Made by a program: the position numbers and the translations under genes
Source of the DNA: Candidatus Neptunichlamydia sp.
Lineage (GTDB): Bacteria; Chlamydiota; Chlamydiia; Chlamydiales; Simkaniaceae
Length of the DNA stretch: 33,045 nucleotides
Assembly: GCA_030408485.1 (NCBI GenBank)
Contig: JAUHQH010000024.1
Location: 1-33,045 of the forward strand
Direction: 5' to 3'
Shown: piece by piece, positions 1 through 8,572 of the stretch
Numbering within the stretch: the first letter of the stretch is position 1
Layout: each line of letters opens with the position of its first letter
The notes under the pieces: model-generated
Told to the model about the DNA's origin: nothing
Seen by the model: only the letters and a program-made list of their open reading frames with translations
Database searches by the model: none

Positions 1-350
1 CTACAATCCCAACCATTCAGAATATGGAGCTTTTGCTCATTAATTTTCCAAGAAGAAAGTCCTCGAATCGACTTCCCATCTAAAGCTATAACTCTCTGAT
101 TGTGTTCATTTTTCTTTCGGAGCCCTTCAAAGCCACCTAATCATACAAGCTTTAGAATCCTCCGGGTTAATCACAAAAAGAAAACTCTTCGAAAAGTATC
201 GTGGTTGGGCGCCCTCGATGAGATATCAAGAAACTCTGCAAACCAACCTAGGGTTTCCTCACAAAACATCTCCATTTGATACCACGATTCTTGCCTAGAA
301 AGAATCGAAACAAATGAAAAAACCAAGATGTTTACAAGGGGATATTTTTT
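1..350 (-). pseudogene. ISAs1-family (H-repeat type) transposase remnant, partial
   Basis: Reading the minus strand from about 350 down to the left edge gives, in order, a segment with QESWYQMEMFCEE, then FLDISSRAPNHDTFRRVF, then VINPEDSKACMIRWL, then VIALDGKSIRG followed by LHILN. This matches the family pattern of a WxxME segment, a PSHDTFxRVF segment and the VIAxDGKxxRGS block around the first catalytic Asp. The pieces lie in different frames with stop codons between them, near 165-190 and 130-140, and the gene is cut by the window edge. It is therefore a dead copy. The assignment rests on motif recognition by eye. Confidence 0.75.
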
Positions 351-425
351 AGATCGCTCTATTCTTCGATCATTGAAAACTGTTCAACAAGCGCCACTGT
401 TTCTAATTGACTACTTATAATTCAT

Positions 426-457
426 TTATCCTCCTTGGAATTTTCCAAGGAGGATAA
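426..457. repeat. Perfect 15-bp palindrome with 2-base centre
   Basis: The arms TTATCCTCCTTGGAA and TTCCAAGGAGGATAA are exact reverse complements around a central TT. The right arm carries a strong Shine-Dalgarno-like core, AAGGAGG. There is no T-run after either arm, so a standard intrinsic terminator is not clear. It sits between two transposase remnants and may be an IS-end hairpin or a terminator of a lost gene. Confidence 0.6.
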
Positions 458-502
458 CAAAATCAATTAAACTTTTGATGCGTCAGTTCTGGGGTGGACC
501 CC

Positions 503-600
503 TTTGATAATCCATTTTTTGTTTTTTTTGACCCGCAATAGAAGTGCTACATCTCATCAAATTCTACCTCTTTAACATCTGGAGTATATAGATGGCTCTG
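503..600 (-). pseudogene. IS1-like transposase fragment
   Basis: The minus strand encodes YTPDVKEVEFDEM, a stop codon (TAG), then HFYCGSKKTKNGLSK. IS1-type transposases carry a block of the form V(E)xDEMWHFxxxKKxK around the first catalytic Asp, and the stop sits exactly where the Trp codon (TGG) is expected. Only about 30 residues are recognisable. The rest of 350-765 shows no gene that I can support. Confidence 0.45.
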
Positions 601-765
601 GAAGATTAGCGTCTTTTTTAGAAATCGATCGGCATATCAACGATATGTGAATGATCAAATGATATTACACAGAGCAATGTTTTCTTCCAGAAACCTATAA
701 GAATCTCTGGGAAATTCTTAGTACCACTATGCTGAAAAAGAAAATTTTTATAAGATGAACGGCTT

Positions 766-1551
766 ATGCGTTTTTTACTCAGTAAGCTTAATTTTCTTAC
801 AGCAACAGGGGAATGTGTCATTTTAATTTGGGAAGTGACTGTTGCAACATTTAGACGTCCTCCTAACTGGACCCTAATAAGAGAGCAACTCTATAACATT
901 GGAGTCTTATCCCTACCGGTTGTCGCGATGACCGGATTTTCAACGGGACTTGTCCTAGCAGCACAGTCTGTCTTTCAACTCAGTGATAAAGGGTTGGCAG
1001 GAGCAACGGGACTGATGGTAGGAAAGGCGATGATTACTGAGCTCGGCCCTGTTTTAACAGCCTTTATGGTCACAGGTCGCATCGGAGCTGCTATGTGCGC
1101 AGAGCTTGGAACAATGCGGGTCACAGAACAGATCGACGCATTGGAAACAATGGCCGTTAATCCGAACCGCTATTTAATCGCTCCACGGTTTCTTGCGGGG
1201 ATGCTAATGATGCCTCTTCTCACCGTATTCAGTATTTTTATGGGGATATTTGGAGGGTACTTGATCGCGGTCTTCTACTTTAAGATGCCCCCAACGACCT
1301 ATTTTGATCCCATGCCTATTTATATTACGAACTTTGACCTGTTGATTGGGATCGTAAAAGCTTTCTTCTTTGGAGTTTTGATCGTCACGATTTCTTGCTT
1401 TAAGGGAATACATACTTCTGGAGGAGCCGAAGGGGTGGGACGCGCTACAACAAACAGCGTTGTTGTTTGCTATACCTTTATCCTCTTCACAAACTTCCTG
1501 ATTACTCTTGGCCTGAATATGCTCGAAAATGCTACAGGGTGGTTTTCATGA
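766..1551 (+). CDS. mlaE: MlaE-family lipid ABC transporter permease
   Basis: A 261-residue integral membrane protein of the MlaE (DUF140) permease family, the membrane subunit of ABC systems that move phospholipids between the inner membrane and the periplasm or outer membrane of diderm bacteria. Family landmarks include GFSTGLVLAAQ near the first membrane segment, ELGPVLTAFMVTGRIGAAMCAELG and the EQIDALETMAVNP block (a conserved coupling region), then hydrophobic segments up to the C-terminus. The length is normal. The start has only a weak ribosome-binding site, so it is moderately certain. Its TGA overlaps the ATG of mlaF, and mlaF overlaps mlaD, so the three form one operon. No MlaB (STAS), MlaC or MlaA gene is visible here. 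Confidence 0.93.
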   Translation: MRFLLSKLNFLTATGECVILIWEVTVATFRRPPNWTLIREQLYNIGVLSLPVVAMTGFSTGLVLAAQSVFQLSDKGLAGATGLMVGKAMITELGPVLTAFMVTGRIGAAMCAELGTMRVTEQIDALETMAVNPNRYLIAPRFLAGMLMMPLLTVFSIFMGIFGGYLIAVFYFKMPPTTYFDPMPIYITNFDLLIGIVKAFFFGVLIVTISCFKGIHTSGGAEGVGRATTNSVVVCYTFILFTNFLITLGLNMLENATGWFS

Positions 1552-2336
1552 TCGAGATTGAAGACCTCTGGAAATCTTATGAAGGAAACCAGGTTTTAAA
1601 GGGACTCTCATTAGAAGTTAAAACTGGAGAAACTCTCGTCATTCTTGGCCGATCAGGTGTGGGAAAAAGTGTCTTACTGAAACATATCATCGGAATTGCT
1701 CATGCAGATCGTGGATATATAGAAGTCGATGGGATTAGAGTTTCTGATCTGTATGGGGAAAAACGATACTCTGCCACGCGCCATATGGGAATGCTCTTTC
1801 AAGGCGCTGCTCTTTTTGACTCAATGAATATCGAGGACAACACGGGTTTTTTCTTAAAACAACATGGAAATTTAGACTATGGAAAAAAGTATTCCAAAAG
1901 GGAAATCCAAGACAGAGTTGATGAAGCGCTCCGAATAGTTGATCTAGAAGGAACACAAAAGAAAATGCCATCCGATCTTTCAGGTGGAATGCGTAAAAGA
2001 GCCGGTCTTGCGCGGTTAATTGTTTACCGCCCAAAATATTTATTATATGATGAACCGACAACGGGCCTTGATCCGATTACTGCTATGCAAATTAATGAGC
2101 TCATTGTTAAAACACAGGAAGAGCTTCAAGCAACGAGTATTGTCGTTACACATGATATTGTATCTGCACTATATGTCGGCGATCGATTAGCTCTTCACAA
2201 AGAGGGCGAAATTGCATATATCGATACACCAGAGCCCTTTTTAAAGATTGATGACCCTATTATAGAGTTTTTAAGAAGAACAATACCAGAAGATTCAAGA
2301 ACCTTTCAGGAGAAAAAAAGATGGTTGATTACATGA
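1548..2336 (+). CDS. mlaF: MlaF-family ABC transporter ATPase
   Basis: The ATP-hydrolysing subunit (262 residues) of the Mla-type lipid transporter, acting at the cytoplasmic face with MlaE. Walker A is GRSGVGKS at residues 34-41. The ABC signature is LSGGMRKRAGLAR, where the GGM form is typical of MlaF and related MCE ATPases. Walker B is YLLYDEPTTGLD and the switch His is in VVTHD. A longer open frame begins 27 codons upstream, but the start chosen here gives the canonical N-terminus MIEIEDLWKSYEG and overlaps the mlaE stop by the usual ATGA arrangement. Its 3' end overlaps mlaD by 16 bases. Confidence 0.95.
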   Translation: MIEIEDLWKSYEGNQVLKGLSLEVKTGETLVILGRSGVGKSVLLKHIIGIAHADRGYIEVDGIRVSDLYGEKRYSATRHMGMLFQGAALFDSMNIEDNTGFFLKQHGNLDYGKKYSKREIQDRVDEALRIVDLEGTQKKMPSDLSGGMRKRAGLARLIVYRPKYLLYDEPTTGLDPITAMQINELIVKTQEELQATSIVVTHDIVSALYVGDRLALHKEGEIAYIDTPEPFLKIDDPIIEFLRRTIPEDSRTFQEKKRWLIT

Positions 2337-3529
2337 AGAACATGCTCATTGGCCTATTTGTCGTAGCTGCCTGTGCACTGATTGTTGGAATTATTCTTTT
2401 TCTTGAGCCCAGCGTTGGAGATGGGAAAGAAACACTCGTTGTCCGCTTTTCCAACATCAATGGTCTTTCTCTTGGAACAAGGGTCATGTTTGCTGGGAAA
2501 CCTGTTGGAGAGGTCGTTGCAATCGAACAGATCAAACAGGCTAGAGAACAACCGACGGATGAACTAGGACAGGTCTATTTTTACCAATTCATCCTTCATG
2601 TCGACTCAAGTGTCCATGTATATAATACGGATCAAATTATCGTTCAAACATCAGGATTGCTTGGTGAAAAATCGATTGCCATTATCCCCCGTTCTCCCCC
2701 TAAAGGAGTCAAACCCATACTGATTACAGCCAGCACCGTTGTTTATGCAGAATCGATCGATCCCCTTGAAAGTGCTTTTAACGAACTGTCTCAACTCTCT
2801 GACAAAATAGAAGAAACCCTTGATAGAGTCACTGCTTGGATTGATCAAAATGGGCAAGAGTTAGGTGCAAGCATTCAATCTTTCGATGATGCGATGAATG
2901 AAACTTCGATTGCATTTGCTCAGTTGAATAAAAGCAATCTCATCGGTGAAGTTAAATCAGGGATCCAGGATTTCTCTGCTGCTATGCGAGAGGTCCACTA
3001 CGCACTTGATCAAATGAATGCCGATGATCTCTTCAACAATCTTGGAATCACGATGAGAAATACCCGTAACGCCTCCTATTCTTTCAAACAGTTGATGGAT
3101 AATGTTGCTCTTGGAAAAGGGACGATTGGAAAGCTTTTTGTCGATGATGATACGTATCTTCGAGTCACAGCCATTTTAAGTAAGCTCGATACAATGATGA
3201 ATGATGTGAATCATTATGGCTTCCTCTTTAACCTGAATAAGGAATGGCAACGAACGCGCCTAAAGCAAGCAACCATCTTGAATGCCTTGAATACCCCTCA
3301 AAACTTCCGCGACTATTTTAACAAAGAAGTCGATCTTATCAATACTGCGATGTCACGCTTATCCATGCTTGTCGATCGTGCTGAAAACAGTCCAGAACGG
3401 GAGAAAATTTTCGAGAAAAATCTCTTCCGAAAAGACTTTGCAGAGCTACTGCGCCGCTCTCAAGCTCTATATGATAATCTTAAGTTATATAATGAACAGC
3501 TGATGGAAGCAGAGCAAGTGGCCCAGTAA
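2321..3529 (+). CDS. mlaD: MlaD-like MCE-domain protein
   Basis: A 402-residue periplasmic substrate-binding component of the Mla/MCE lipid transporter. An N-terminal membrane anchor (residues about 6-27) is followed by an MCE domain (about 35-130) with FSNINGLSLGTRVMFAGKPVGEV and GLLGEKSIAI, both hallmarks of the family. From about 145 onward there is a long helical region that probably forms a coiled-coil extension. It is much longer than proteobacterial MlaD (about 180 residues), which lacks such a tail. The start is supported by AGGAG at 2308-2312, 8 bases before the ATG. It is the last gene of the mla operon; the MITE-like element begins 2 bases after its stop. Confidence 0.9.
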   Translation: MVDYMKNMLIGLFVVAACALIVGIILFLEPSVGDGKETLVVRFSNINGLSLGTRVMFAGKPVGEVVAIEQIKQAREQPTDELGQVYFYQFILHVDSSVHVYNTDQIIVQTSGLLGEKSIAIIPRSPPKGVKPILITASTVVYAESIDPLESAFNELSQLSDKIEETLDRVTAWIDQNGQELGASIQSFDDAMNETSIAFAQLNKSNLIGEVKSGIQDFSAAMREVHYALDQMNADDLFNNLGITMRNTRNASYSFKQLMDNVALGKGTIGKLFVDDDTYLRVTAILSKLDTMMNDVNHYGFLFNLNKEWQRTRLKQATILNALNTPQNFRDYFNKEVDLINTAMSRLSMLVDRAENSPEREKIFEKNLFRKDFAELLRRSQALYDNLKLYNEQLMEAEQVAQ

Positions 3530-3530
3530 T

Positions 3531-3694
3531 ACCATTTATCAAAAATAATATGTGGAATTGGGTTTGATCTTTTCGGCTAGAATTGCTTTTTCGATCTTAC
3601 TAGCCAACATATGGTTAGATTCGATCTCTAAAAAAAAGCAATTTTATCATGAAGGTCTCTGCGCCACTTCTTAATATTATTTTTGATAAATGGT
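3531..3694. repeat. MITE-like element, copy 1 (complete)
   Basis: A 164 bp unit bounded by perfect 21 bp terminal inverted repeats, 3531-3551 and 3674-3694, whose outer 18 bases read ACCATTTATCAAAAATAA on the left. Inside are further nested inverted repeats: AATTGCTTTTT against AAAAAGCAATT, and an imperfect palindrome around CATATG near 3600-3618. The single strand could fold into a long hairpin. It has no coding capacity. Diverged or truncated copies lie at 5523-5650, 10925-10947 and 12933-13037. No clear target-site duplication is visible. Confidence 0.8.
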
Positions 3695-3735
3695 GTCAAT
3701 TGTAACTTAAAATCTGAGCTTTTGCTCAAGAAATC

Positions 3736-3740
3736 GGAGG
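3736..3740 (+). promoter_or_regulatory. Ribosome-binding site deciding the gnd start
   Basis: GGAGG, 5 bases before the TTG at 3746. It supports that TTG as the start of gnd, rather than an in-frame TTG at 3683, which lies inside the terminal repeat of the MITE-like element. Confidence 0.7.
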
Positions 3741-3745
3741 TCATT

Positions 3746-5200
3746 TTGGCAGGAAATGCGGATATCGGACTTATCGGACTAGCAGTCATGGGACAGAACT
3801 TAGTCCTTAATATGAATGATCATGGATATAAAGTCGCTGTTTTCAATCGGACAATATCAAAAGTTGATACTTTTTTAGAAGGACCTGCTAAGGGGACTGA
3901 AGTTGTGGGGACCCATTCCCTAAAAGAACTAGTTGGAGTTTTAAAACGCCCACGAAAGGTGATGATGATGATTCGTGCAGGATCGTCTATCGATGAAATG
4001 GTTGGAGAGCTTCTCCCTTTCCTTGAAAAAGGAGATATTATTATCGATGGAGGAAATAGTCACTTTCCCGATAGTGAAAGACGTTTTAAAGATCTCAAGG
4101 AAAAGGGAATTCTTTTTATTGGAACAGGCATTTCTGGAGGAGAAGAAGGGGCAAGATATGGCCCTTCGATCATGCCTGGAGGAAATCCCGATGCTTGGCC
4201 TGAAGTCAAGCTGATCTTCCAAGCCATTGCTGCCAAGTCAGAAAACGGTGAATCCTGTTGCGATTGGGTAGGAGAAGGAGGTGCAGGCCACTACGTTAAA
4301 ATGGTCCATAATGGGATTGAATATGGCGATATGCAAATTATCTGCGAAACCTATGAACTTCTTTCTTCTAACCTGGGAATGGAAGCGGAAGAACTTTCCA
4401 AAACGTTTAATGAATGGAATCAAGGGGAGCTCAATAGTTACTTAATTGAGGTTACAAGCCAGATCTTTGCTTTTAAAGATGAAGATGGAAAGCCTCTGGT
4501 TGAGAATATCCTGGATGTTGCAGGTCAAAAAGGAACGGGAAAGTGGACAGGGATTAGCGCTCTCAATATGGGAATCCCTGTCACTTTGATTGGAGAAGCT
4601 GTTTTTGCACGCTGTCTTTCTGCTCTCAAAGACCAACGTGTTGAGGTGAGCAAACACTTTAAAGGACCAGATAAAACTTTCAAAGGAGATAAAAAGCAAA
4701 TGGTCAGCGATATTAAAGATGCCCTCTATGCTTCAAAGATCATTAGCTATGTGCAAGGCTTTATGTTGATGCGGGGTGCTGCCAGTGAATTTAAATGGAA
4801 TCTTAACTATGGTTCTATTGCGCTCATGTGGCGAGGAGGATGTATTATCCGCAGTCGCTTCTTAGGAGAAATTAAAAAAGCATTTGATAAGACCAAGGAT
4901 CTTGAAAGCCTTCTTCTCGATGAGTTTTTTAAAGGAGAAATTACCAAAGCTGAAGAAGGTTGGCGCCGTGTCGTCTCTCATGCGGCTGAGTTCGGTGTTC
5001 CTACTCCTTGCTTTAGTACCTCACTTTCCTTCTTTGACGGCTATCGTTCGAGCCGACTTCCTGCGAATCTTCTCCAAGCGCAAAGAGATTTCTTTGGGGC
5101 TCATACCTATGAGAGGGTAGATCAGCCTCGTGGGAGGTTTTTCCATACCAATTGGACTGGGACTGGAGGAGATGTAAGTTCTGCAACCTATAATGCTTAA
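3746..5200 (+). CDS. gnd: 6-phosphogluconate dehydrogenase, decarboxylating
   Basis: Oxidises 6-phosphogluconate to ribulose 5-phosphate and CO2 with NADP+, the third step of the oxidative pentose phosphate pathway, in the cytosol. The N-terminus has the dinucleotide-binding GLIGLAVMGQNL and the NADP-specifying FNRT. The substrate-binding signature GISGGEEGARYGPSIMPGG and the catalytic helix GAGHYVKMVHNGIEYGDMQ are intact, followed by KGTGKWT and the C-terminal all-helical domain. With the TTG start the protein has 484 residues, the usual family length. Starting at 3683 would add 21 residues encoded by mobile-element DNA. The upstream gap is filled by the MITE-like element, so any promoter must lie inside it or in the 50 bases after it. 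Confidence 0.96.
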   Translation: MAGNADIGLIGLAVMGQNLVLNMNDHGYKVAVFNRTISKVDTFLEGPAKGTEVVGTHSLKELVGVLKRPRKVMMMIRAGSSIDEMVGELLPFLEKGDIIIDGGNSHFPDSERRFKDLKEKGILFIGTGISGGEEGARYGPSIMPGGNPDAWPEVKLIFQAIAAKSENGESCCDWVGEGGAGHYVKMVHNGIEYGDMQIICETYELLSSNLGMEAEELSKTFNEWNQGELNSYLIEVTSQIFAFKDEDGKPLVENILDVAGQKGTGKWTGISALNMGIPVTLIGEAVFARCLSALKDQRVEVSKHFKGPDKTFKGDKKQMVSDIKDALYASKIISYVQGFMLMRGAASEFKWNLNYGSIALMWRGGCIIRSRFLGEIKKAFDKTKDLESLLLDEFFKGEITKAEEGWRRVVSHAAEFGVPTPCFSTSLSFFDGYRSSRLPANLLQAQRDFFGAHTYERVDQPRGRFFHTNWTGTGGDVSSATYNA

Positions 5201-5463
5201 TAGAGGGGCTCACCTTCTTGCCCCTCAATGTATAACTGAATCATCTCATCTGTAATATTTCCTGAGCTCACCGCTAAATTAAATAAATAACCTCTGTCTC
5301 AGAAATGCCTTCCCCAGGAAATCTTCTTCAAGTGCGGAAACTCCACCAATATTACTCTCGAGTTAATCCCTTTTAACCGTTGCATCACTTTGTCTTTAAT
5401 GCTTGCGTATCGACTTATAACTGATAAATATGTAAACATGATCAAAAGCTGGAAGATCATGGT
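5197..5463 (-). pseudogene. IS200/IS605-family (Y1/TnpA) transposase remnant
   Basis: The minus strand encodes DHVYIFISYKSIRKH, then in another frame KDKVMQRLKGINSRV, VEFPHLKK, WGRHF, a stop codon, RGYLFNLAVSSGNIT and DEMIQLYIEGQE. This is the C-terminal half of the Y1 transposase pattern DHVHxLLxxxPxxSxxxxxxxLKGxSSRxL, then FPxLKxxxWGxxFWxxGYFxxTxGxxTxEvIxxYIxxQ. One frameshift lies near 5420 and a TGA replaces the Trp codon after WGRHF. Its stop codon overlaps the last bases of gnd. The N-terminal part is not recognisable. Confidence 0.75.
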
Positions 5464-5522
5464 CTAAATGATCTTTTCTTTGCCTTAAAACCGAGGGTTT
5501 TCAACCATCTCTGGATGAGACA

Positions 5523-5650
5523 ATAATGTATAGAATTAGATTTGATCTTTTCGGCTAAAATTGCTTTTTTAATCTTACTAACCAACATGTGGTTAGTTTC
5601 GATCTTTAAAAGCAATTTTATCATGATAATCTCTCTGCCACTTCTTACAT
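5523..5650. repeat. MITE-like element, copy 2 (ends degraded)
   Basis: Same orientation as the copy before gnd and alignable from GATTTGATCTTTTCGGCTA through GCAATTTTATCATGATAA to GCCACTTCTTA. The central palindrome is here CTAACCAACATGTGGTTAG, better matched than in copy 1. Both terminal repeats have decayed. Together with the IS200-like remnant it accounts for most of the 590-base gap between gnd and murJ. I see no gene in 5651-5790. Confidence 0.75.
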
Positions 5651-5790
5651 CTCCTATTTCAAACAAGGACTGAGATACATTCTAGACGCTATCATATATC
5701 TCAAGAAAATAGAGCTATTATGGAAATATTTGAATTTTGTTAGGTATTTAAGATCAGCATACTTAATTGATGGTGTAATAAGTATTCTTG

Positions 5791-7347
5791 ATGCATTTTA
5801 ATAATATGGAAAAAACATTGAAGCTAGGAAAGTATTTTGGATCGGGACTGCGCCGATTCTTTTCAGGAATAATGCTTAGTCGTGTCAGTGGATTGGGACG
5901 AGATCTATCTATGGCCTATGCTTTTGGAGACCATCCCATGGTTGCTGCTTTCATTGTTGCTTTTCGATTTTCAAATGTCCTAAGGCGTTTCTTTGGAGAA
6001 GGACCCCTTCAGTCGGCTTTTATTCCACAATTTGAAGAACTTAGGAATCGGGATCCAGAAGAAGCTTATGCTTTTTTCCGAAAACTCTCGATGATTATTG
6101 GAGGATTAACCTTGATTGTCATTGCAATTGGAGAAATTGGTATTCGGGGAAGTTTAAGTTTATGGTCAGAGAGGAATCAAGAGATTTTGGTTCTCACAAA
6201 ATGGATGCTTCCCAGCCTCTTTTTTATTTCTATTTATGGACTCAATGTTTCCTTTTTGCAATGCCATAACCGCTTTTTTATCTCGGGCATGGCCCCGTTC
6301 TTATGCAATATGATGTGGATTGCAGGAGCTTTGACATTAAAAAATCTCCCGATGGATCGAGCGATGCTTGGCTTAGCAAAATTTGTCCTTATAGGCTTTA
6401 TCATTCAATGGATGATCACTGCTTTCCAGATGCTTAGTCAAATGGGAACAAAAAAATGGCTGATGAAAGATCTTTTTCATCCTGAGGTGAAAACGCTTGC
6501 CAAAACTTTTAGCTTAGGGGCATTTGGAGTGGGGGCAATGCAGATTAACTCTTTTCTCGATGCGATTTTTGCAAGATGTGCTCACATTAGCGGCCCTGTT
6601 TACTTATGGTATGCAAACAGATTTCAGCAACTTGCTTTAGCTATTTTTGGGATTGCTGCAGTCAATACTCTTGTTCCGGTCTTATCTCGCGCAATTAAAG
6701 GGGAAGAAATAGAGCGGGCAAAAGGGATTTTCTCGTTTGGATGTCGGCGTGTGATATTGATCATGATTCCGATGACTTTTGCCATTTGTATCTTAGGATT
6801 TTCAGCCATCAACCTAGTTTTTGGTAGAGGGAACTTTACTCTCTATGCTGTCAATCAAACGATGGGATGTTTAGCGGCTTATGCACTGGGACTCTTACCA
6901 TCAACCCTAGTAATGTATTATTCAGCAGTCCTGTATGCAAAGGGCAACTTTAAGGCACCCGCCCTTTTCTCAGTGATGGCAGTGGGTATTAATATTGCTT
7001 TAAATTCGCTTTTTGTTTTTGGATTGGAGTTAGGGCCCATCTCAACGGCTTTAGCAACAAGCATCGGAGCTTGGTGCAACTTTATTGCTTTGCGCTCCAG
7101 TCTAAAGAAAAAAGGCTGGACGATTGAGTATCGATGGAAGGAACTTTCTCTCCTTGTAGGAGGAGTCCTTATAGCAAGCGCACTGACATACAAAGTAGGA
7201 CTTTTATTTTCCGATAAGATTTACAGCTTCGTCATTCCTGGATTGATTTTTGTAGTCTTCTTAGGACTTTATGGACTCGCTTTTAAGAATCGCCTTTTCG
7301 ATGATCGCACCTCCGAGGCAAAGCTCTCCTTGGTAAAAGACCACTGA
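5791..7347 (+). CDS. murJ: Lipid II flippase MurJ (MviN family)
   Basis: A polytopic inner-membrane protein of 518 residues with about 14 hydrophobic segments, of the MurJ/MviN family that flips the lipid II peptidoglycan precursor across the membrane. The N-terminal family region is clear: SGIMLSRVSGLGRDLSMAYA, then FRFSNVLRRFFGEGPLQSAFIP. The latter matches the conserved R-R-(L/F)-F-(A/G)-E-G-x-(F/L)-xxAF-P motif of the family. Three starts are close together (TTG 5788, ATG 5791, ATG 5806), none with a good ribosome-binding site, so the exact N-terminus is uncertain. The 3' end overlaps the convergent mnmA by 87 bases. With spoIID in the same window, it fits the modified septal peptidoglycan of chlamydiae. 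Confidence 0.94.
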   Translation: MHFNNMEKTLKLGKYFGSGLRRFFSGIMLSRVSGLGRDLSMAYAFGDHPMVAAFIVAFRFSNVLRRFFGEGPLQSAFIPQFEELRNRDPEEAYAFFRKLSMIIGGLTLIVIAIGEIGIRGSLSLWSERNQEILVLTKWMLPSLFFISIYGLNVSFLQCHNRFFISGMAPFLCNMMWIAGALTLKNLPMDRAMLGLAKFVLIGFIIQWMITAFQMLSQMGTKKWLMKDLFHPEVKTLAKTFSLGAFGVGAMQINSFLDAIFARCAHISGPVYLWYANRFQQLALAIFGIAAVNTLVPVLSRAIKGEEIERAKGIFSFGCRRVILIMIPMTFAICILGFSAINLVFGRGNFTLYAVNQTMGCLAAYALGLLPSTLVMYYSAVLYAKGNFKAPALFSVMAVGINIALNSLFVFGLELGPISTALATSIGAWCNFIALRSSLKKKGWTIEYRWKELSLLVGGVLIASALTYKVGLLFSDKIYSFVIPGLIFVVFLGLYGLAFKNRLFDDRTSEAKLSLVKDH

Positions 7348-8331
7348 TTGCCGAGGTGTAATAGCGCGTTGATCTTCATCAAAGGAAACCATCAATTTTT
7401 CTCCTTCTTTTTCAACAGTACAAAGCATCTCAACTTGGCGATAGCGAATCTTAGCTTTGCATCTTAAGGGAAAAATAGGAGTTTCATCAACCCAAGAAGC
7501 CTTTGTTGCAGAAAGTGCAGGAGCAAAAAGAGCAGGATGATTTTCTCCCTGAGCTACGATAAGCTTGCGGTTTTCTTTATCTTTCCCAACAACAAACCAG
7601 GCATCACCAGGTCCTCCTATTCCTATTCCTTTACGTTGCCCAATCGTATAGTAGTAGATGCCATCGTGAGTTCCGATTTTTTCTCCTTTAACGGTCACTA
7701 TATCCCCCGGTTCATGGGGAATATACTTTTCTAGAAACTCACGGAAATTCCGTTTTCCAATGAAGCAGATTCCCGTACTGTCTTTTTTATTGAAGACAGG
7801 AAGGTTTCCCTCCTCAGCTATTTTGCGAACCTCTGATTTCTCCATATGTCCAATTGGAAACAGCACCTCTTCTAAAACCGCTTTTTTTACGGTATATAGA
7901 AAATAACTTTGATCTTTTCCTTGGTCTTGACCTTTAAGGAGTTTTCCGTCTGATGTTTGGCAATAATGACCAGTAGCTAGAAGATTAGCACCTAAAGCTT
8001 TTGCTTTATGAAACAGGACCTTGAACTTGATCTCTCTGTTGCAGAGGATATCAGGGTTTGGGGTGTCTCCATGCTCGAGCTCTTTCAGAAAGTGAGTGAA
8101 GACATTTTCCAAATACTCTTTAGCAAAATTTACGCTGTAAAAAGGGACCCCTAAACGATCGCAAACAATGCGAGCATCTTCAGCATCTTTTTCAGCAATA
8201 CAAGCGCGACTTTCATCTTCCTCTTCCCAGTTTTTCATGAAGAGCCCAAAAGGGTCGTGATCTGCTTGTTTTAAAAGGTAAAGGGATGTCGCAGAGTCGA
8301 CCCCTCCCGATAGAGCCACAGCAATTTTCAT
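7261..8331 (-). CDS. mnmA: tRNA 2-thiouridylase MnmA
   Basis: A 356-residue enzyme that adds sulfur to U34 of tRNA Lys, Glu and Gln in the cytosol, receiving persulfide sulfur that starts from a cysteine desulfurase. The PP-loop SGGVDS is at residues 8-13. The two catalytic Cys are present: C97 in PDILCNREIKF and C189 in DSTGICFIG. GHY near 121 and YTIGQRKGIGIGG are also typical. The C-terminal LCLGGAIIEKA is the usual end of the family and lies within the stretch shared antisense with the 3' end of murJ. The cysteine desulfurase at the nifS locus in this window is a possible sulfur donor, by inference only. Confidence 0.97.
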   Translation of the reverse strand: MKIAVALSGGVDSATSLYLLKQADHDPFGLFMKNWEEEDESRACIAEKDAEDARIVCDRLGVPFYSVNFAKEYLENVFTHFLKELEHGDTPNPDILCNREIKFKVLFHKAKALGANLLATGHYCQTSDGKLLKGQDQGKDQSYFLYTVKKAVLEEVLFPIGHMEKSEVRKIAEEGNLPVFNKKDSTGICFIGKRNFREFLEKYIPHEPGDIVTVKGEKIGTHDGIYYYTIGQRKGIGIGGPGDAWFVVGKDKENRKLIVAQGENHPALFAPALSATKASWVDETPIFPLRCKAKIRYRQVEMLCTVEKEGEKLMVSFDEDQRAITPRQSVVFYQGELCLGGAIIEKAILKSESIKS

Positions 8332-8572
8332 GGAGCCATTTTACACCTTTTCAGGATTAGTTCAAACGGTATAGAGAAAATTTATACAGCTCTCGTACAA
8401 ACAAGAGGGTCATCGGACGTTCATTCAAGTGGTGATGTGTAGAAAGAAGGGCCGCGCGATAATTAATAGATTTCCTAAATATCTTTTCCTTTTTCTCCTT
8501 CTTTAAAAACCCCTGCTTCTTGCTCTAAAACTTCATCTACCGAAGCCTTCCGTTCCTTCAATTTTTTTCGAT
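8332..8572. other. Intergenic gap with an unassigned open frame
   Basis: This 241-base gap between mnmA and the deacetylase has no recognised gene. On the minus strand, about 8357-8490 is open and reads protein-like (SINYRAALLSTHHHLNERP followed by a hydrophobic stretch) but has no start or ribosome-binding site. It could be the tail of a decayed gene. I do not recognise it. Confidence 0.3.

Noticed and set aside
1467-1547. Extended N-terminus of mlaF
   Set aside because: The 27 extra codons lie entirely inside mlaE and do not resemble ABC ATPases; the ATG at 1548 gives the canonical start.
5457-5666. 69-codon minus-strand frame
   Set aside because: It crosses MITE-like copy 2 and the IS200 remnant; the text is basic and repetitive and reads as chance.
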